A stretch of DNA of 14,229 nt from an uncultured Chloroflexota bacterium (GCA_903928275.1 CAIYQJ010000178.1:1-14229), one strand, 5' to 3'; counted from the stretch's first letter, positions 1 through 7,332 are shown. Notes: generated by a model from the sequence alone, not told the origin. Made by a program: numbers and translations.

Positions 1-436
1 CGACCAGCGCCCGTGCCCCGCCGGCAGCCGGGCGGAGCGCGACCGCGGTGAAGAGGAGGGCGTCCCCCGCGGCGTCGCGCGCCGTTCCATGCGTGATCGC
101 GCCGGTCGCCGACCCGGGATCCACGTCGACGGGTCCGATGGGGCCGCCCGCGTCGATGCGGGCGAGCCGACCGTCAGCGGTCCTGAACGTGACCGACACG
201 TCGGCCGGGATCGCATCCCTGAGCGCGGTGAGGGTCCCGACGGGACCGGTTCCCGCGGCGACGAGCTGGCGGGCCTGGCCGACGATCCCGTCGGCGATGT
301 CCGTGAGACGGGCGTCCGTGGCCTGCCCGTGCAGGCCGCGCAGGACGACGAAGGTCGCGCCCCCGACGCCCGCGAGGAGGGCGACCGAGAGGGCCACGAA
401 CGCGAGCGCGATGCGCGCGGCGAGCGATCGAGCCAT
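1..436 (-). CDS. Sensor histidine kinase, N-terminal part (cut by window edge)
   Basis: This reading frame starts at ATG 436-434, 8 bp after the response regulator stop, and stays open to the window edge (145 codons visible). The protein begins MARSLAARIALAFVALSVAL, followed by more hydrophobic residues, which gives one transmembrane helix at about residues 7-31. A hydrophilic stretch rich in Asp, Gly and Thr follows and would be the extracytoplasmic sensing domain. Position directly after an OmpR-type regulator, together with this topology, makes it the partner kinase that would phosphorylate the regulator. The second helix, HAMP, His-box and ATPase domains would lie beyond base 1 and cannot be seen. 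The ligand is unknown. The kinase assignment rests on context and topology, since no catalytic motif is in view. Confidence 0.75.
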   Translation of the reverse strand, partial: MARSLAARIALAFVALSVALLAGVGGATFVVLRGLHGQATDARLTDIADGIVGQARQLVAAGTGPVGTLTALRDAIPADVSVTFRTADGRLARIDAGGPIGPVDVDPGSATGAITHGTARDAAGDALLFTAVALRPAAGGARALV

Positions 437-444
437 CGCGCCGG

Positions 445-1170
445 TCAGTCGTCGGCGGCGTCGGCGGCGTCGGCGCCCGTCGGGCCCGGCATCACGCGGA
501 CGGCCGCGACGATCCGGTATCCGACGCCGCGCACCGTCTCGATCCGCGGGCCGTCGTCGCCGAGCTTCTTCCGGAGCTCCGCCACGTGGACGTCCACGGT
601 GCGTGTCTCCCCCGCGAAGTCGGTGTCCCAGACGCTCTCCAGGAGCGCGTCCCGCGTGAGGACGACGCCGGGATCGCGCGCGAGTGCCGCGAGGAGGTCG
701 AACTCGCGGGCGCGCAGCTCGAGGGTCGTCCCGTCCAGGGTGGCATCCCTGCGCCGCAGGTCGATCCGGAGGTTGCCGACCTCGATCGGACGCTCGCCGC
801 GCTCCGTCGCCTCCGCTCGCCGGAGGATCGCCCTCACCCGGGCCACGAGGACCCGGGGGTTGAACGGCTTCGTCACGTAGTCGTCGGCGCCGAGCTCGAG
901 CCCGACGATCGCATCGACATCGTCGCTGCGTGCCGTGAGGATGAGGATCGGCGTGGCGCCGCGGCGTCGGATCTCGCGGCAGACCTCGTACCCGTCGAGC
1001 CGCGGCAGCATGAGGTCGAGCACGACGAGGTCCGGGGCGTGGCGGGCGAACGCGACGAGCGCGTCCTCGCCGTCCGCGGCCGCGACGACCGCCAGGCCCT
1101 CCTTCTCGAGGTAGAGCCGGAGGAGGTCGACGATGTTCCGCTCGTCATCGACGACGAGGACCGTCTTCAT
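445..1170 (-). CDS. OmpR/PhoB-family response regulator
   Basis: This 241-residue protein has a full receiver domain (about 1-120) and a winged-helix DNA-binding domain (about 130-226). Receiver landmarks are acidic D8/D9, phospho-acceptor D52 (VVLDLMLP), T79, Y98 and K101 followed by PF. The C-terminal domain carries the family ending (TVDVHVAELRKKL, then VRGVGYRIV). It would be phosphorylated by the kinase encoded 8 bp downstream and bind direct-repeat DNA as a dimer. A short tail after residue 226 ends in Ala-Asp repeats (GADAADAADD), encoded by tandem 9-bp GTCGGCGGC units on the plus strand, and is probably disordered. No Shine-Dalgarno precedes the ATG. A TATCCT box ends 7 bp upstream of it, so the mRNA is probably leaderless. 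Family assignment is secure; the stimulus and regulon are unknown. Confidence 0.95.
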   Translation of the reverse strand: MKTVLVVDDERNIVDLLRLYLEKEGLAVVAAADGEDALVAFARHAPDLVVLDLMLPRLDGYEVCREIRRRGATPILILTARSDDVDAIVGLELGADDYVTKPFNPRVLVARVRAILRRAEATERGERPIEVGNLRIDLRRRDATLDGTTLELRAREFDLLAALARDPGVVLTRDALLESVWDTDFAGETRTVDVHVAELRKKLGDDGPRIETVRGVGYRIVAAVRVMPGPTGADAADAADD

Positions 1171-1177
1171 GAGCGCG

Positions 1178-1183
1178 AGGATA
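1178..1183 (-). promoter_or_regulatory. -10 box of a leaderless promoter for the response regulator
   Basis: The minus strand reads TATCCT, then 7 bases, then the regulator's ATG at 1170. This is the spacing of leaderless promoters, where transcription starts at or next to the start codon. There is no purine-rich ribosome-binding site in between. No good -35 hexamer is visible at 17-18 bp. The repeat operator at 1212-1230 would sit at about -42 to -60, where an activator could substitute for it. Confidence 0.5.
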
Positions 1184-1211
1184 CCCTTGACGGTGAGCCT
1201 CCCGGCGCGGG

Positions 1212-1230
1212 GGTGTAAGCGCGGTGTAAG
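1212..1230. promoter_or_regulatory. Direct-repeat operator for an OmpR/PhoB-type regulator
   Basis: Two perfect copies of GGTGTAAG (1212-1219 and 1223-1230) are separated by GCG, giving an 11-bp period. On the minus strand this reads CTTACACC-GCG-CTTACACC. Head-to-tail repeats with about one helical turn of spacing are typical binding sites of OmpR/PhoB-family dimers. The site lies between the divergent regulator gene and the MetE-like gene. It is about 42-60 bp upstream of the predicted regulator start site and 18 bp before the MetE-like ATG. Positive autoregulation, with possible effect on the divergent gene, is inferred. Confidence 0.55.
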
Positions 1231-1247
1231 TCGGCGAGGGACGGGCG

Positions 1248-2216
1248 ATGTTCGCGATGCTCGGCGGGGCGTTCCCCGCGGACGTGGAGAGCGCGGTCGA
1301 TGCCCAGCTCGACGCGGGACTCGAGCTCGTCACGGACGGCCGTGAGACGCTCCCCGCGGCCGTCGGTGCGAGGGCCGCCCTCCTGGACGACCTGCTCGCG
1401 GGGCGCGGCTCCGGGGCGGTGGCGGCGTGGAACCGGGCGGAGCAGCGCCTCGCGGGACGAGCCGTCGCCGGGCCGACGGTCGCGGTCGCGGTCGCGGTCG
1501 CCGCGACGATGCCGGGCCCGTGGTCGCTCGCAGCGGCGGACGGGGGGGTCCGGGTCCGGGGGGCGCGGGCGATCGAGATCGGCGAGGCACTCGGTGACGA
1601 GGTGGCGGCGCTCCGAGCGGCCGGCTGCACGCTCGTGCGCATCGACGAGCCCACGGCCCTGGACCTGGCCGCGGGCGCCGACCTCGTCGCCGCGTTCACG
1701 GCCGCTCACGGGAGACTCGGCCGCGCGTCGGGAGTGGGCGACGACGCGGTCCACCTCATGCTGGCGCTCACGGGCGGCTCGCACGAAACCGTCGGCGCGA
1801 GGGCACTCGCCGACCTGGCCTACGCGAGCTTCCTGTTCGACCTCGTCCGCGGCCCGGACGACTGGCGCCTCATCGCGGCGATGCCCGGCGATCGCGGCAT
1901 CGTCTGCGGCGGGGTGGACGCGGCGACGCCGATCGGCGATGCGCCCGAGGTCCTTGCCTGGGCCGCGCACTACGCTGCGAGCACGGGCGGCCGCGGCCTC
2001 GCCCGGGTCGGCCTGGCCACGACCGGGAGCCTTGCCGCGCTCGACATCGCGGCGGCGCTCGGGAAGGTCCGGTCGCTCGTCGAGGGTGCCCGGATCGCCG
2101 CGCTGCCGCGGGATGAGCTCGCCCTGGCCCTCGACCCGCGCGCGGTCGACATGCGGAGCGCGGCGCTGGGCCGGTGGGACCCGGACGTCCGACCGGCGCG
2201 CCGGCCGGACCGCTGA
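1248..2216 (+). CDS. MetE-like (cobalamin-independent methionine synthase/UROD superfamily) protein lacking most zinc ligands
   Basis: This 322-residue protein looks like the C-terminal catalytic barrel of MetE. It begins FAMLGGAFP (compare the family's GSFP start), has MPGPWSL at 88-94 (family: TxPGP) and RIDEPTALD near 131-139. Late in the chain there is GIVCGGVDAATP, like the family's GVVDxK strand. MetE uses zinc bound by His, Cys, Glu and Cys to activate homocysteine. Here the HxC region reads HLMLALTGG (H169, no Cys), the Glu site appears as FLFDL, and the final CGL region reads ATTGSL, so at most the His survives. Methionine synthesis is therefore unlikely; the substrate is unknown. 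ATG 1248 has GAGGG 7 bp upstream. Residues 76-86 are a Val-Ala run encoded by repeated GGTCGC. It precedes the cox genes by 77 bp on the same strand and may be co-transcribed. Confidence 0.7.
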   Translation: MFAMLGGAFPADVESAVDAQLDAGLELVTDGRETLPAAVGARAALLDDLLAGRGSGAVAAWNRAEQRLAGRAVAGPTVAVAVAVAATMPGPWSLAAADGGVRVRGARAIEIGEALGDEVAALRAAGCTLVRIDEPTALDLAAGADLVAAFTAAHGRLGRASGVGDDAVHLMLALTGGSHETVGARALADLAYASFLFDLVRGPDDWRLIAAMPGDRGIVCGGVDAATPIGDAPEVLAWAAHYAASTGGRGLARVGLATTGSLAALDIAAALGKVRSLVEGARIAALPRDELALALDPRAVDMRSAALGRWDPDVRPARRPDR

Positions 2217-2241
2217 GCGGCCGCCGGTCCGGGCGCGGGTG

Positions 2242-2247
2242 TAGATT
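2242..2247 (+). promoter_or_regulatory. Weak candidate -10 box before coxD
   Basis: TAGATT preceded by GTG fits the TAnnnT pattern used elsewhere in the window and lies 46 bp before the coxD start. No recognisable -35 is present. It is listed because the 77-bp gap after the MetE-like gene is the only obvious place for a promoter serving the cox cluster. Confidence 0.25.
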
Positions 2248-2249
2248 CC

Positions 2250-2278
2250 GGCTCCAGCCGGCCGGGTCCGGTGGAGCC
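2250..2278 (+). other. Stem-loop in the leader of coxD
   Basis: GGCTCC (2250-2255) pairs with GGAGCC (2273-2278). The stem continues with A2256-T2272, a bulged G2257, and CCGG (2258-2261) with CCGG (2268-2271), closing a 6-nt loop. No T-run follows, so it is not a standard intrinsic terminator. It ends 15 bp before the coxD ATG and could affect mRNA stability or translation. Confidence 0.4.
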
Positions 2279-2293
2279 GACGAGCGAGGGACG

Positions 2294-3232
2294 ATGGCGG
2301 CATCGGAGACGAGAGGACCCGCGACGGCCGGGCGCCCGGAGCGCACCCGGTCGATCGAGGGGCTGCAGGACGCCTTCCGGGCGGAGGGCTATATCGCCGA
2401 TCGGTCGCTCGCGACCACGGCCTACCTGTCGCTCGAGCTCGGCCGGCCGCTGCTCCTCGAGGGGGAGGCCGGAGTCGGCAAGACCGAGCTCGCGAAGACG
2501 CTCGCGACAGTGCTCGGAGCGCGCCTCATCCGACTCCAGTGCTACGAGGGCCTCGACGTCAACAGCGCCGTCTACGAGTGGAACTACCCGCGCCAGATGC
2601 TCGAGATCAGGCTGCTCGAGGCGCGCGGCGAGATCGCGAGGGCGACCGCGCACGACATCTTCGGCCCGGAGTTCCTCCTGCGCCGGCCGCTCCTCCAGGC
2701 CCTCGAGAGCCACGACGGCGTCGCGCCGGTCCTCCTCATCGACGAGATCGATCGCGCGGACGAGGAGTTCGAGGCGTACCTCCTGGAGATCCTCTCGGAC
2801 TTCCAGGTGACGGTGCCGGAGATCGGCACGATCCGGGCGGAGCTGCCGCCCCGGGTCATCGTCACGTCGAACCGGACGCGCGAGGTCCACGACGCCCTCA
2901 AGCGTCGATGCCTGTACCACTGGATCGACTACCCGACCGCGGCGAAGGAGTACGAGATCGTCCTCACCCGCGTGCCCGACGCTCCCGAGATGCTCGCGCG
3001 CGAGATCGTCGGGTTCGTGCACCGGCTCCGGGAAGCCGACCTCACGAAGGTCCCGGGCGTCGCCGAGACGCTCGACTGGGCGGCGGCGCTGCTCGCACTC
3101 GGGGCCCGCGAGCTGGCGCCGGACCTCGTGGACGACACGCTCGGGGTCCTGCTCAAGTACGAGGAGGACGTCCGGGCGATCCGAGGCGTCGCGACGGCCG
3201 CGTACCTCGACGAGCTCGCGGCCCGCGCCTGA
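2294..3232 (+). CDS. coxD: CoxD-type AAA+ ATPase (MoxR group), CO-dehydrogenase maturation
   Basis: This 312-residue AAA+ protein has Walker A GEAGVGKT (57-64), Walker B LLIDEID (147-153), sensor-1 Asn in TSN (191-193) and arginine-finger candidates R204/R205 in KRRCLYHW. The stretch CYEGLDVNSAVYEWNYPRQ (83-101) is typical of the CoxD branch of MoxR ATPases. In Oligotropha carboxidovorans, CoxD is a chaperone needed to build the copper-sulfur-molybdenum centre of CO dehydrogenase. The same role is inferred here, partnered with the VWA protein that starts 1 bp after its stop. The frame is open further upstream, but ATG 2294 has GAGGG just before it (3-bp gap) and gives the family N-terminus. 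An earlier start would overlap the MetE-like gene. No structural coxMSL genes are in view, so a different molybdenum hydroxylase could be the client. Confidence 0.88.
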   Translation: MAASETRGPATAGRPERTRSIEGLQDAFRAEGYIADRSLATTAYLSLELGRPLLLEGEAGVGKTELAKTLATVLGARLIRLQCYEGLDVNSAVYEWNYPRQMLEIRLLEARGEIARATAHDIFGPEFLLRRPLLQALESHDGVAPVLLIDEIDRADEEFEAYLLEILSDFQVTVPEIGTIRAELPPRVIVTSNRTREVHDALKRRCLYHWIDYPTAAKEYEIVLTRVPDAPEMLAREIVGFVHRLREADLTKVPGVAETLDWAAALLALGARELAPDLVDDTLGVLLKYEEDVRAIRGVATAAYLDELAARA

Positions 3233-3233
3233 C

Positions 3234-4655
3234 GTGGCCGCGACGGGCGCAGGATCGACGCGCAGCAGCCTCCCGCCGCGCGCCCCCGTCGGCGATGTCT
3301 CGGGGCGTACGTTCCTCCGCAACGCCCTGCTCTTCGCGTGGGCGCTGCGGCGCCGGGGCATCCCGACCGACCTCGGCGGCGCCATCGACTTCACCCGCGC
3401 CTTGACGATCGTGGACATCGGGGACCGCACCCAGGTGCACGCTGCCGGTTCCGCCATCTTCGTGCGCCGCCGCGACGACCTGCCGGTCTACGACGAGGCC
3501 TTCGCCGAGTTCTGGCGTCGGCACGAGCTGCGCGTCGGGCCGCCGGCGGACGATGCCACGTTCCCACGGCCGCCCTCTGCGAGGGACCGCGAGAACGGGG
3601 CCGTCGAGAGCCGTCCCGACGGCCCGCAAGGCCGGCGCACCGGGCCACCCCGGCAGGCCGAGCCCGCCGGTGACGACGAGGAGGCCGGATCCGAGGCCGC
3701 GGTCATCTCGCCCCGGGCGTTCAGCGCCGCCGAGGCGTTCCGGCACAGGGAGTTCGAGCGGATGACCCCCGCCGAGCTTCGCGAAGCCGATCGCCTCATC
3801 GCCCTGCTCCGGCCGCGCCTCGAGAGCCGCCGGACGCGGCGCCGGGAGCTCCACCGCCACGGCACGACGCTCGCGCCGCGCGCCATGCTGCGCCGGAACA
3901 TCAAGACCGGGGGCGACCTGGTGGACTGGGCATGGCTGCGCCGAAGGCGGCGACCCCGGTCCATCGTCGTCATCTGCGACGTCTCGGGCTCGATGGAGCG
4001 CCATTCCCGGCTGCTGCTGCGTTTCGTCCATGCGCTCTTCAGGTCGCCCGGCGTCCACGCGGAAGCCTTCGTGTTCGGCACGCATCTCACGCGGGTGACG
4101 CGCGAGCTCCGCTCCCGCGACCCGGACAGGGCGCTCGCTCGAGCGGCCGACGCCGTGAGCGACTGGTCGGGCGGCACGCGGATCGGCGACTCGCTCCGCA
4201 CCTTCAACCTGCGCTGGGCGCGGCGGGTCCTGCGGACGAGCGGCATCGTGATCGTCGTCTCCGACGGATGGGATCGCGGCGATCCCGCGGTCGTCCGCGA
4301 CGAGGCGGCGCGGCTCCAGCGGAGCTGCCATCGGCTCATCTGGCTCGACCCGCTCGCCGGTCACCCGGACTACCTGCCACTCGCGGCCGGCATGGCCGCG
4401 GCGTTCCCGTCGATCGACGACTTCCTCCCGCTCCACGACCTCGCGAGCCTGGAGCACCTTGGCGCGCTTCTCGCGGGCCTTCCGGGCGACCGCGACGGGC
4501 GCCCGGAGCGTCGGGGCCGTCCGCGCATCCATCGCCCCGACTCGCGCCGACCAGTCGGTCTCCCGACGCCGCTCGCACGCTCGCTCCGCGACCTCGTCGC
4601 GGTGCCGCTCGGGCCGGACCGCACGCCGCCGCACGAACCGAGGACGATCGCATGA
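3234..4655 (+). CDS. coxE: CoxE-like VWA-domain protein
   Basis: This 473-residue protein starts at GTG 3234, one base after the coxD stop, which implies translational coupling. The N-terminal third (about 1-105) is the CoxE helical region (FLRNALLFAWALRRRGIP). A charged, Pro/Gly-rich linker covers about 106-158. A basic segment follows (RRTLAPRAMLRRN-like, then GGDLVDWAWLRRRRRPR). The VWA domain from about 243 has a complete MIDAS metal site: DVSGS at 249-253, T315 in GTRIGDS and D344 in VSDGWDRGD. CoxE works with the CoxD ATPase in supplying or inserting copper and sulfur at the CO dehydrogenase active site, in the cytoplasm. MoxR-VWA pairs are a general metal-chaperone theme. The linker is the least conserved part, and the final 40 residues are Arg/Pro-rich and look disordered. 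Confidence 0.87.
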   Translation: MAATGAGSTRSSLPPRAPVGDVSGRTFLRNALLFAWALRRRGIPTDLGGAIDFTRALTIVDIGDRTQVHAAGSAIFVRRRDDLPVYDEAFAEFWRRHELRVGPPADDATFPRPPSARDRENGAVESRPDGPQGRRTGPPRQAEPAGDDEEAGSEAAVISPRAFSAAEAFRHREFERMTPAELREADRLIALLRPRLESRRTRRRELHRHGTTLAPRAMLRRNIKTGGDLVDWAWLRRRRRPRSIVVICDVSGSMERHSRLLLRFVHALFRSPGVHAEAFVFGTHLTRVTRELRSRDPDRALARAADAVSDWSGGTRIGDSLRTFNLRWARRVLRTSGIVIVVSDGWDRGDPAVVRDEAARLQRSCHRLIWLDPLAGHPDYLPLAAGMAAAFPSIDDFLPLHDLASLEHLGALLAGLPGDRDGRPERRGRPRIHRPDSRRPVGLPTPLARSLRDLVAVPLGPDRTPPHEPRTIA

Positions 4656-4728
4656 GACCGGATGGCGTTGCAGCGCCTTCTCCCGACGAGCGTGGCCGGC
4701 CGGACCGAGCCCATCGCGAGGTTCCGCG

Positions 4729-5856
4729 ATGCGCGAGCTGATCCCGACGGTCCGCGCGTGGCGGGTCGACGGCGTCGAGATGGGACGCGCGGTGGTCGTG
4801 CGGACCTTCGGTTCCGCACCGCGACCCGAGGGCGCCACTCTCCTGGTGTCGAACGACGGGCGCATCGCCGGCTCCGTCTCCGGCGGATGCGTGGAGGGCG
4901 CCGCGGCCGAGGAGGTCGCGCGGGCTCGGCTCGACGGCGTCTCGCGGGTCGTCCGCTACGGCATCACCGACGAGCGGGCGTGGGACGTGGGGCTCGCCTG
5001 CGGAGGGACGGTGGACGTGCTCGTGGAGCCGTTCCTCCGCCCCGAGGTCGTGACGGCCGCCGAGGCGACCGCGGCGCGGGCGATCGGGATCCTCCTGCCG
5101 GCCGACGCTCCCGGGTCGGAGGTCGGCCCGAGCGCCCCGGCGCGCGGTGAGGCGCCGGGCGGCGCCCTCGTCATCGACGAGAGCGGTGCCGTGACGGCGG
5201 GTACGCTCGGCGATCGAGCGGCAGACGCGACGGTCGCGCTCGCGGCCGTCGCGGCGCTGGCCGACGGACGGTCCGGGATCGTCGCGGTCCGCGTCGGGGA
5301 CGAGGCGCGGCAGGTGTTCGTCGAGGCATATCCAGCTCGCCCGCGCCTCGTGGTGGTCGGCGCGGTGCAGGCCGCCATCCCTCTCGTCGCGATCGCGCGG
5401 ACGCTCGGGTACGAGACGGTGGTCATCGACGGCCGGGCCGCGTTCGCCACGTCCGAGCGGTTCCCCGACGTTGATCGCCTCGTCCTCGGCTGGCCGGACG
5501 CCGTCGCCGACGACCTGGGGCTCGGACCGGCCGATGCCGTGGCGGTGCTGTCGCACGACGTGAAGTTCGACGAGCCGGCGATCGTCGCCGCGCTTGGCCG
5601 CGGCTGTCGGTACGTGGGGGCCGTGGGGAGCCGCCGGACGCAGGCCGACCGCCGCGCGCGCCTCCGCGCGGCCGGCGTCGACGAGCCGTCGCTCGCGCGG
5701 CTCGCGGGCCCGATCGGCCTCGACCTCGGCGGCCGCTCGCCCGAGGAGATGGCGCTCGCGATCATGGCCGAGGTCGTCGCGGCGCGGCACGGCGGGACCG
5801 GCCGACCGCTCAGCGAGATCGCCCACGCGGGCCGGCCGGGGGACGCCCGCACGTGA
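4729..5856 (+). CDS. coxF: XdhC/CoxF family molybdenum-enzyme maturation protein
   Basis: The 375-residue protein has the two-part XdhC layout. The N-terminal XdhC_CoxI domain (about 15-105) contains VVVRTFGSAPRPEGA, SGGCVEG with C54, and LACGG with C91. A C-terminal Rossmann domain (about 204-345) begins RPRLVVVGAVQAA and includes YVGAVGSRR and GLDLGG. XdhC proteins bind molybdenum cofactor and help sulfurate it before insertion into xanthine dehydrogenase-type enzymes; CoxF and CoxI are the CO-dehydrogenase versions. The frame is open from 4459, but ATG 4729 has GAGG 7 bp upstream and gives the family N-terminus (MRELIPTVRAWRVDG). It is 73 bp after coxE and overlaps the next gene by 4 bp. 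CoxF and CoxI cannot be told apart here, so the symbol is provisional. Confidence 0.87.
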   Translation: MRELIPTVRAWRVDGVEMGRAVVVRTFGSAPRPEGATLLVSNDGRIAGSVSGGCVEGAAAEEVARARLDGVSRVVRYGITDERAWDVGLACGGTVDVLVEPFLRPEVVTAAEATAARAIGILLPADAPGSEVGPSAPARGEAPGGALVIDESGAVTAGTLGDRAADATVALAAVAALADGRSGIVAVRVGDEARQVFVEAYPARPRLVVVGAVQAAIPLVAIARTLGYETVVIDGRAAFATSERFPDVDRLVLGWPDAVADDLGLGPADAVAVLSHDVKFDEPAIVAALGRGCRYVGAVGSRRTQADRRARLRAAGVDEPSLARLAGPIGLDLGGRSPEEMALAIMAEVVAARHGGTGRPLSEIAHAGRPGDART

Positions 5857-6617
5857 CCGAGGCCGCCCGCGTCGTCGCGATCGTGCTCGCGGCCGGCGCA
5901 GGCTCGCGCTTCGGTGGCCGCAAGCTCGTCGCCCCGCTCGACGGCCGGCCCCTCATCGCGCACCCCGTGAGGACGGCGCTCGACTGCGGGATCGGTCGCG
6001 TCGTCGTGGTGACCGGGTCCGACGGCGACGAAGTCGAGGCCGCGCTGCGCATGGATGGCGTGCCGGTGGACGCGATCGTCGATCCGATCGCCCCGACGGC
6101 CGGGGCCGACACCGCTCCGGCGATGTCGGCCGAGCCGCGGGGGAGCGGCGGCGTGTCCCACGGCGGGGCTCGCGTCGGCGCGATCCGGAACGAGGCGTGG
6201 CCGACCGGCCTCGCTTCGTCGGTCCGGTGCGGACTCAGGGCGACCGTCGCCGACGATGCCGGCGCGGGCATCGAGTCGGTCCTCCTCCTCCTCGGTGACC
6301 AGCCGCGTGTCCGGACCGAGACGATCGCGCTGCTCCTCGCGGTCGAGGTGGACGCGGCGCGGCCGATCGCCGTCGCCGTGCACGGGACCGGCGGCACGCC
6401 GAACCCGGTGCTCGTGCATCGGTCGGCGTGGCGGCTCGCCGACGACCTGGTCGGCGACCGCGGCTTCGGGCCACTCATCGCGGCTCGTCCGGAGCTCGTG
6501 ACCAGCGTCGACGTGGCGGGAGGGAATCCCGACGTCGACACGCGCGACGACCTCGACCGCCTCGCCGCCGAGCCCACCGGGAAGGCCCACGATGCCGCCG
6601 ACGCGGGCAGGACGTAG
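5853..6617 (+). CDS. mocA: MocA-like molybdenum cofactor cytidylyltransferase
   Basis: This 254-residue nucleotidyltransferase starts at GTG 5853, overlapping the XdhC stop as GTGA. Landmarks are the nucleotide-binding loop LAAGAGSRFGGRK near 11-23, the MocA signature NEAWPTGLASSVRCGL, LLGDQP, GGTPNPVL, DRGFG and the late DVDTRDDL. MocA transfers CMP from CTP to molybdopterin to make the cytosine-dinucleotide form used by CO dehydrogenase and xanthine dehydrogenase family enzymes, which fits the neighbours. About 30 extra residues (Pro/Gly/Ala-rich, near 80-110) separate the second strand from the NxxW motif and are longer than usual. Isoprenoid or sugar nucleotidyltransferases are less likely because of the SSVRCGL motif and the context. 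Confidence 0.85.
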   Translation: MTEAARVVAIVLAAGAGSRFGGRKLVAPLDGRPLIAHPVRTALDCGIGRVVVVTGSDGDEVEAALRMDGVPVDAIVDPIAPTAGADTAPAMSAEPRGSGGVSHGGARVGAIRNEAWPTGLASSVRCGLRATVADDAGAGIESVLLLLGDQPRVRTETIALLLAVEVDAARPIAVAVHGTGGTPNPVLVHRSAWRLADDLVGDRGFGPLIAARPELVTSVDVAGGNPDVDTRDDLDRLAAEPTGKAHDAADAGRT

Positions 6618-6684
6618 GTTCACGGGCCGAGGGGTCTCTCCGCGCATGCATGTCGCGCGGCCGGGGCGACTGTCGGAGGTGCCG

Positions 6685-6690
6685 TACCAT
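6685..6690 (+). promoter_or_regulatory. -10 box of a probable leaderless promoter for the metallo-hydrolase
   Basis: TACCAT ends 6 bp before GTG 6697, the same layout as at 1178-1183 and 12281-12286. A GGAGG at 6675-6679 is too far (17 bp) to serve that GTG as a ribosome-binding site. No convincing -35 hexamer is seen. Confidence 0.4.
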
Positions 6691-6696
6691 CCGGTC

Positions 6697-7332
6697 GTGG
6701 ACCTCATCCATCGCGTCATCGGGCCGGCCGCGACGAACCTCTACGTCCTGGCCGACCCGCGGTCGCGCGAGGCGATCGCGATCGACACCGCCATCCCGTC
6801 CGTCGCGTGGCTGACCGAGCTGCTCGCCGGGCGCGGCTGGACGCTCAAGCTCATCGTGTCGACACACGGGCACTGGGATCACATCGGGGACAACGCGGCC
6901 GTCGCCGCCCACACCGGTGCCCCGATCGCCGCCCATCCGGCTGACCGGGCGATGCTCGAGCACCCGGAGCCGCTCTTCGCGCCGTTCCCCATCCCGCCGT
7001 CGGTGCCCGCCGTCGAGCTGGCCGAGGGCGGCCGCATCGTCTTCGGGTCGATCGTCCTCGACGTCCTCCACACGCCCGGCCACACGCCCGGCTCCGTCTG
7101 TCTGACCCTGCGCGATGAGGCAGCCCTGCTCAGCGGGGACACCCTCTTCGCGGGCGGGCCGGGTCGCGTGGACCTGGCGGGAGGCGACCCCGGCGCGATG
7201 GTCGGGTCGCTCGCGCGGCTCGCCGGCCTCGACCCGACGCTCCGCGTCCTGCCCGGGCACGGAAAGGCCACGACCATCGAGCGCGAGCTGCCGTGGATCG
7301 GCGCGGTCGTCCGGGCCGGCTCACTCTGGTGA
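6697..7332 (+). CDS. Metallo-beta-lactamase-fold hydrolase, glyoxalase II-like
   Basis: From GTG 6697 the protein has 211 residues and starts directly at the family's first strand (DLIHRVIGPAATNLYVL). The two-metal site is complete: HGHWDH (H57, H59, D61, H62), H129 in HTPGHTPGS, D148 in SGDTLFAG and H188 in LPGHG. This is the glyoxalase II/hydroxyacylglutathione-hydrolase-like branch, usually cytoplasmic thioester hydrolases; the substrate cannot be read from sequence. The frame is open to ATG 6592, with GGGAAGG before it, and that longer start would overlap mocA by 26 bp. The shorter start is preferred because it matches family length and has a TACCAT box 6 bp upstream. It ends 31 bp from the convergent acetyltransferase, with no clear terminator between them. 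Confidence 0.88.
   Translation: MDLIHRVIGPAATNLYVLADPRSREAIAIDTAIPSVAWLTELLAGRGWTLKLIVSTHGHWDHIGDNAAVAAHTGAPIAAHPADRAMLEHPEPLFAPFPIPPSVPAVELAEGGRIVFGSIVLDVLHTPGHTPGSVCLTLRDEAALLSGDTLFAGGPGRVDLAGGDPGAMVGSLARLAGLDPTLRVLPGHGKATTIERELPWIGAVVRAGSLW

Noticed and set aside
445..480. GTCGGCGGC tandem units at the end of the response regulator gene
   Set aside because: They simply encode the Ala-Asp tail and are common in GC-rich coding DNA; not treated as a separate repeat element.
48..880. Two long plus-strand frames over the two-component genes
   Set aside because: The response regulator on the minus strand has all its receiver and winged-helix residues, and the kinase start follows it. The plus frames are Arg-rich without motifs.
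1970..3457. 495-codon open frame on the minus strand
   Set aside because: It lies opposite the MetE-like gene, coxD and the start of coxE. The product is charged low-complexity sequence without motifs.
3153..4865. 570-codon open frame on the minus strand
   Set aside because: It is antisense to coxE, whose VWA MIDAS residues are intact; the translated product has no recognisable domain.
4956..6719. 587-codon open frame on the minus strand
   Set aside because: It is a shadow of the XdhC and mocA genes. The sequence is Arg/Ser/Thr-rich and has no domain pattern.
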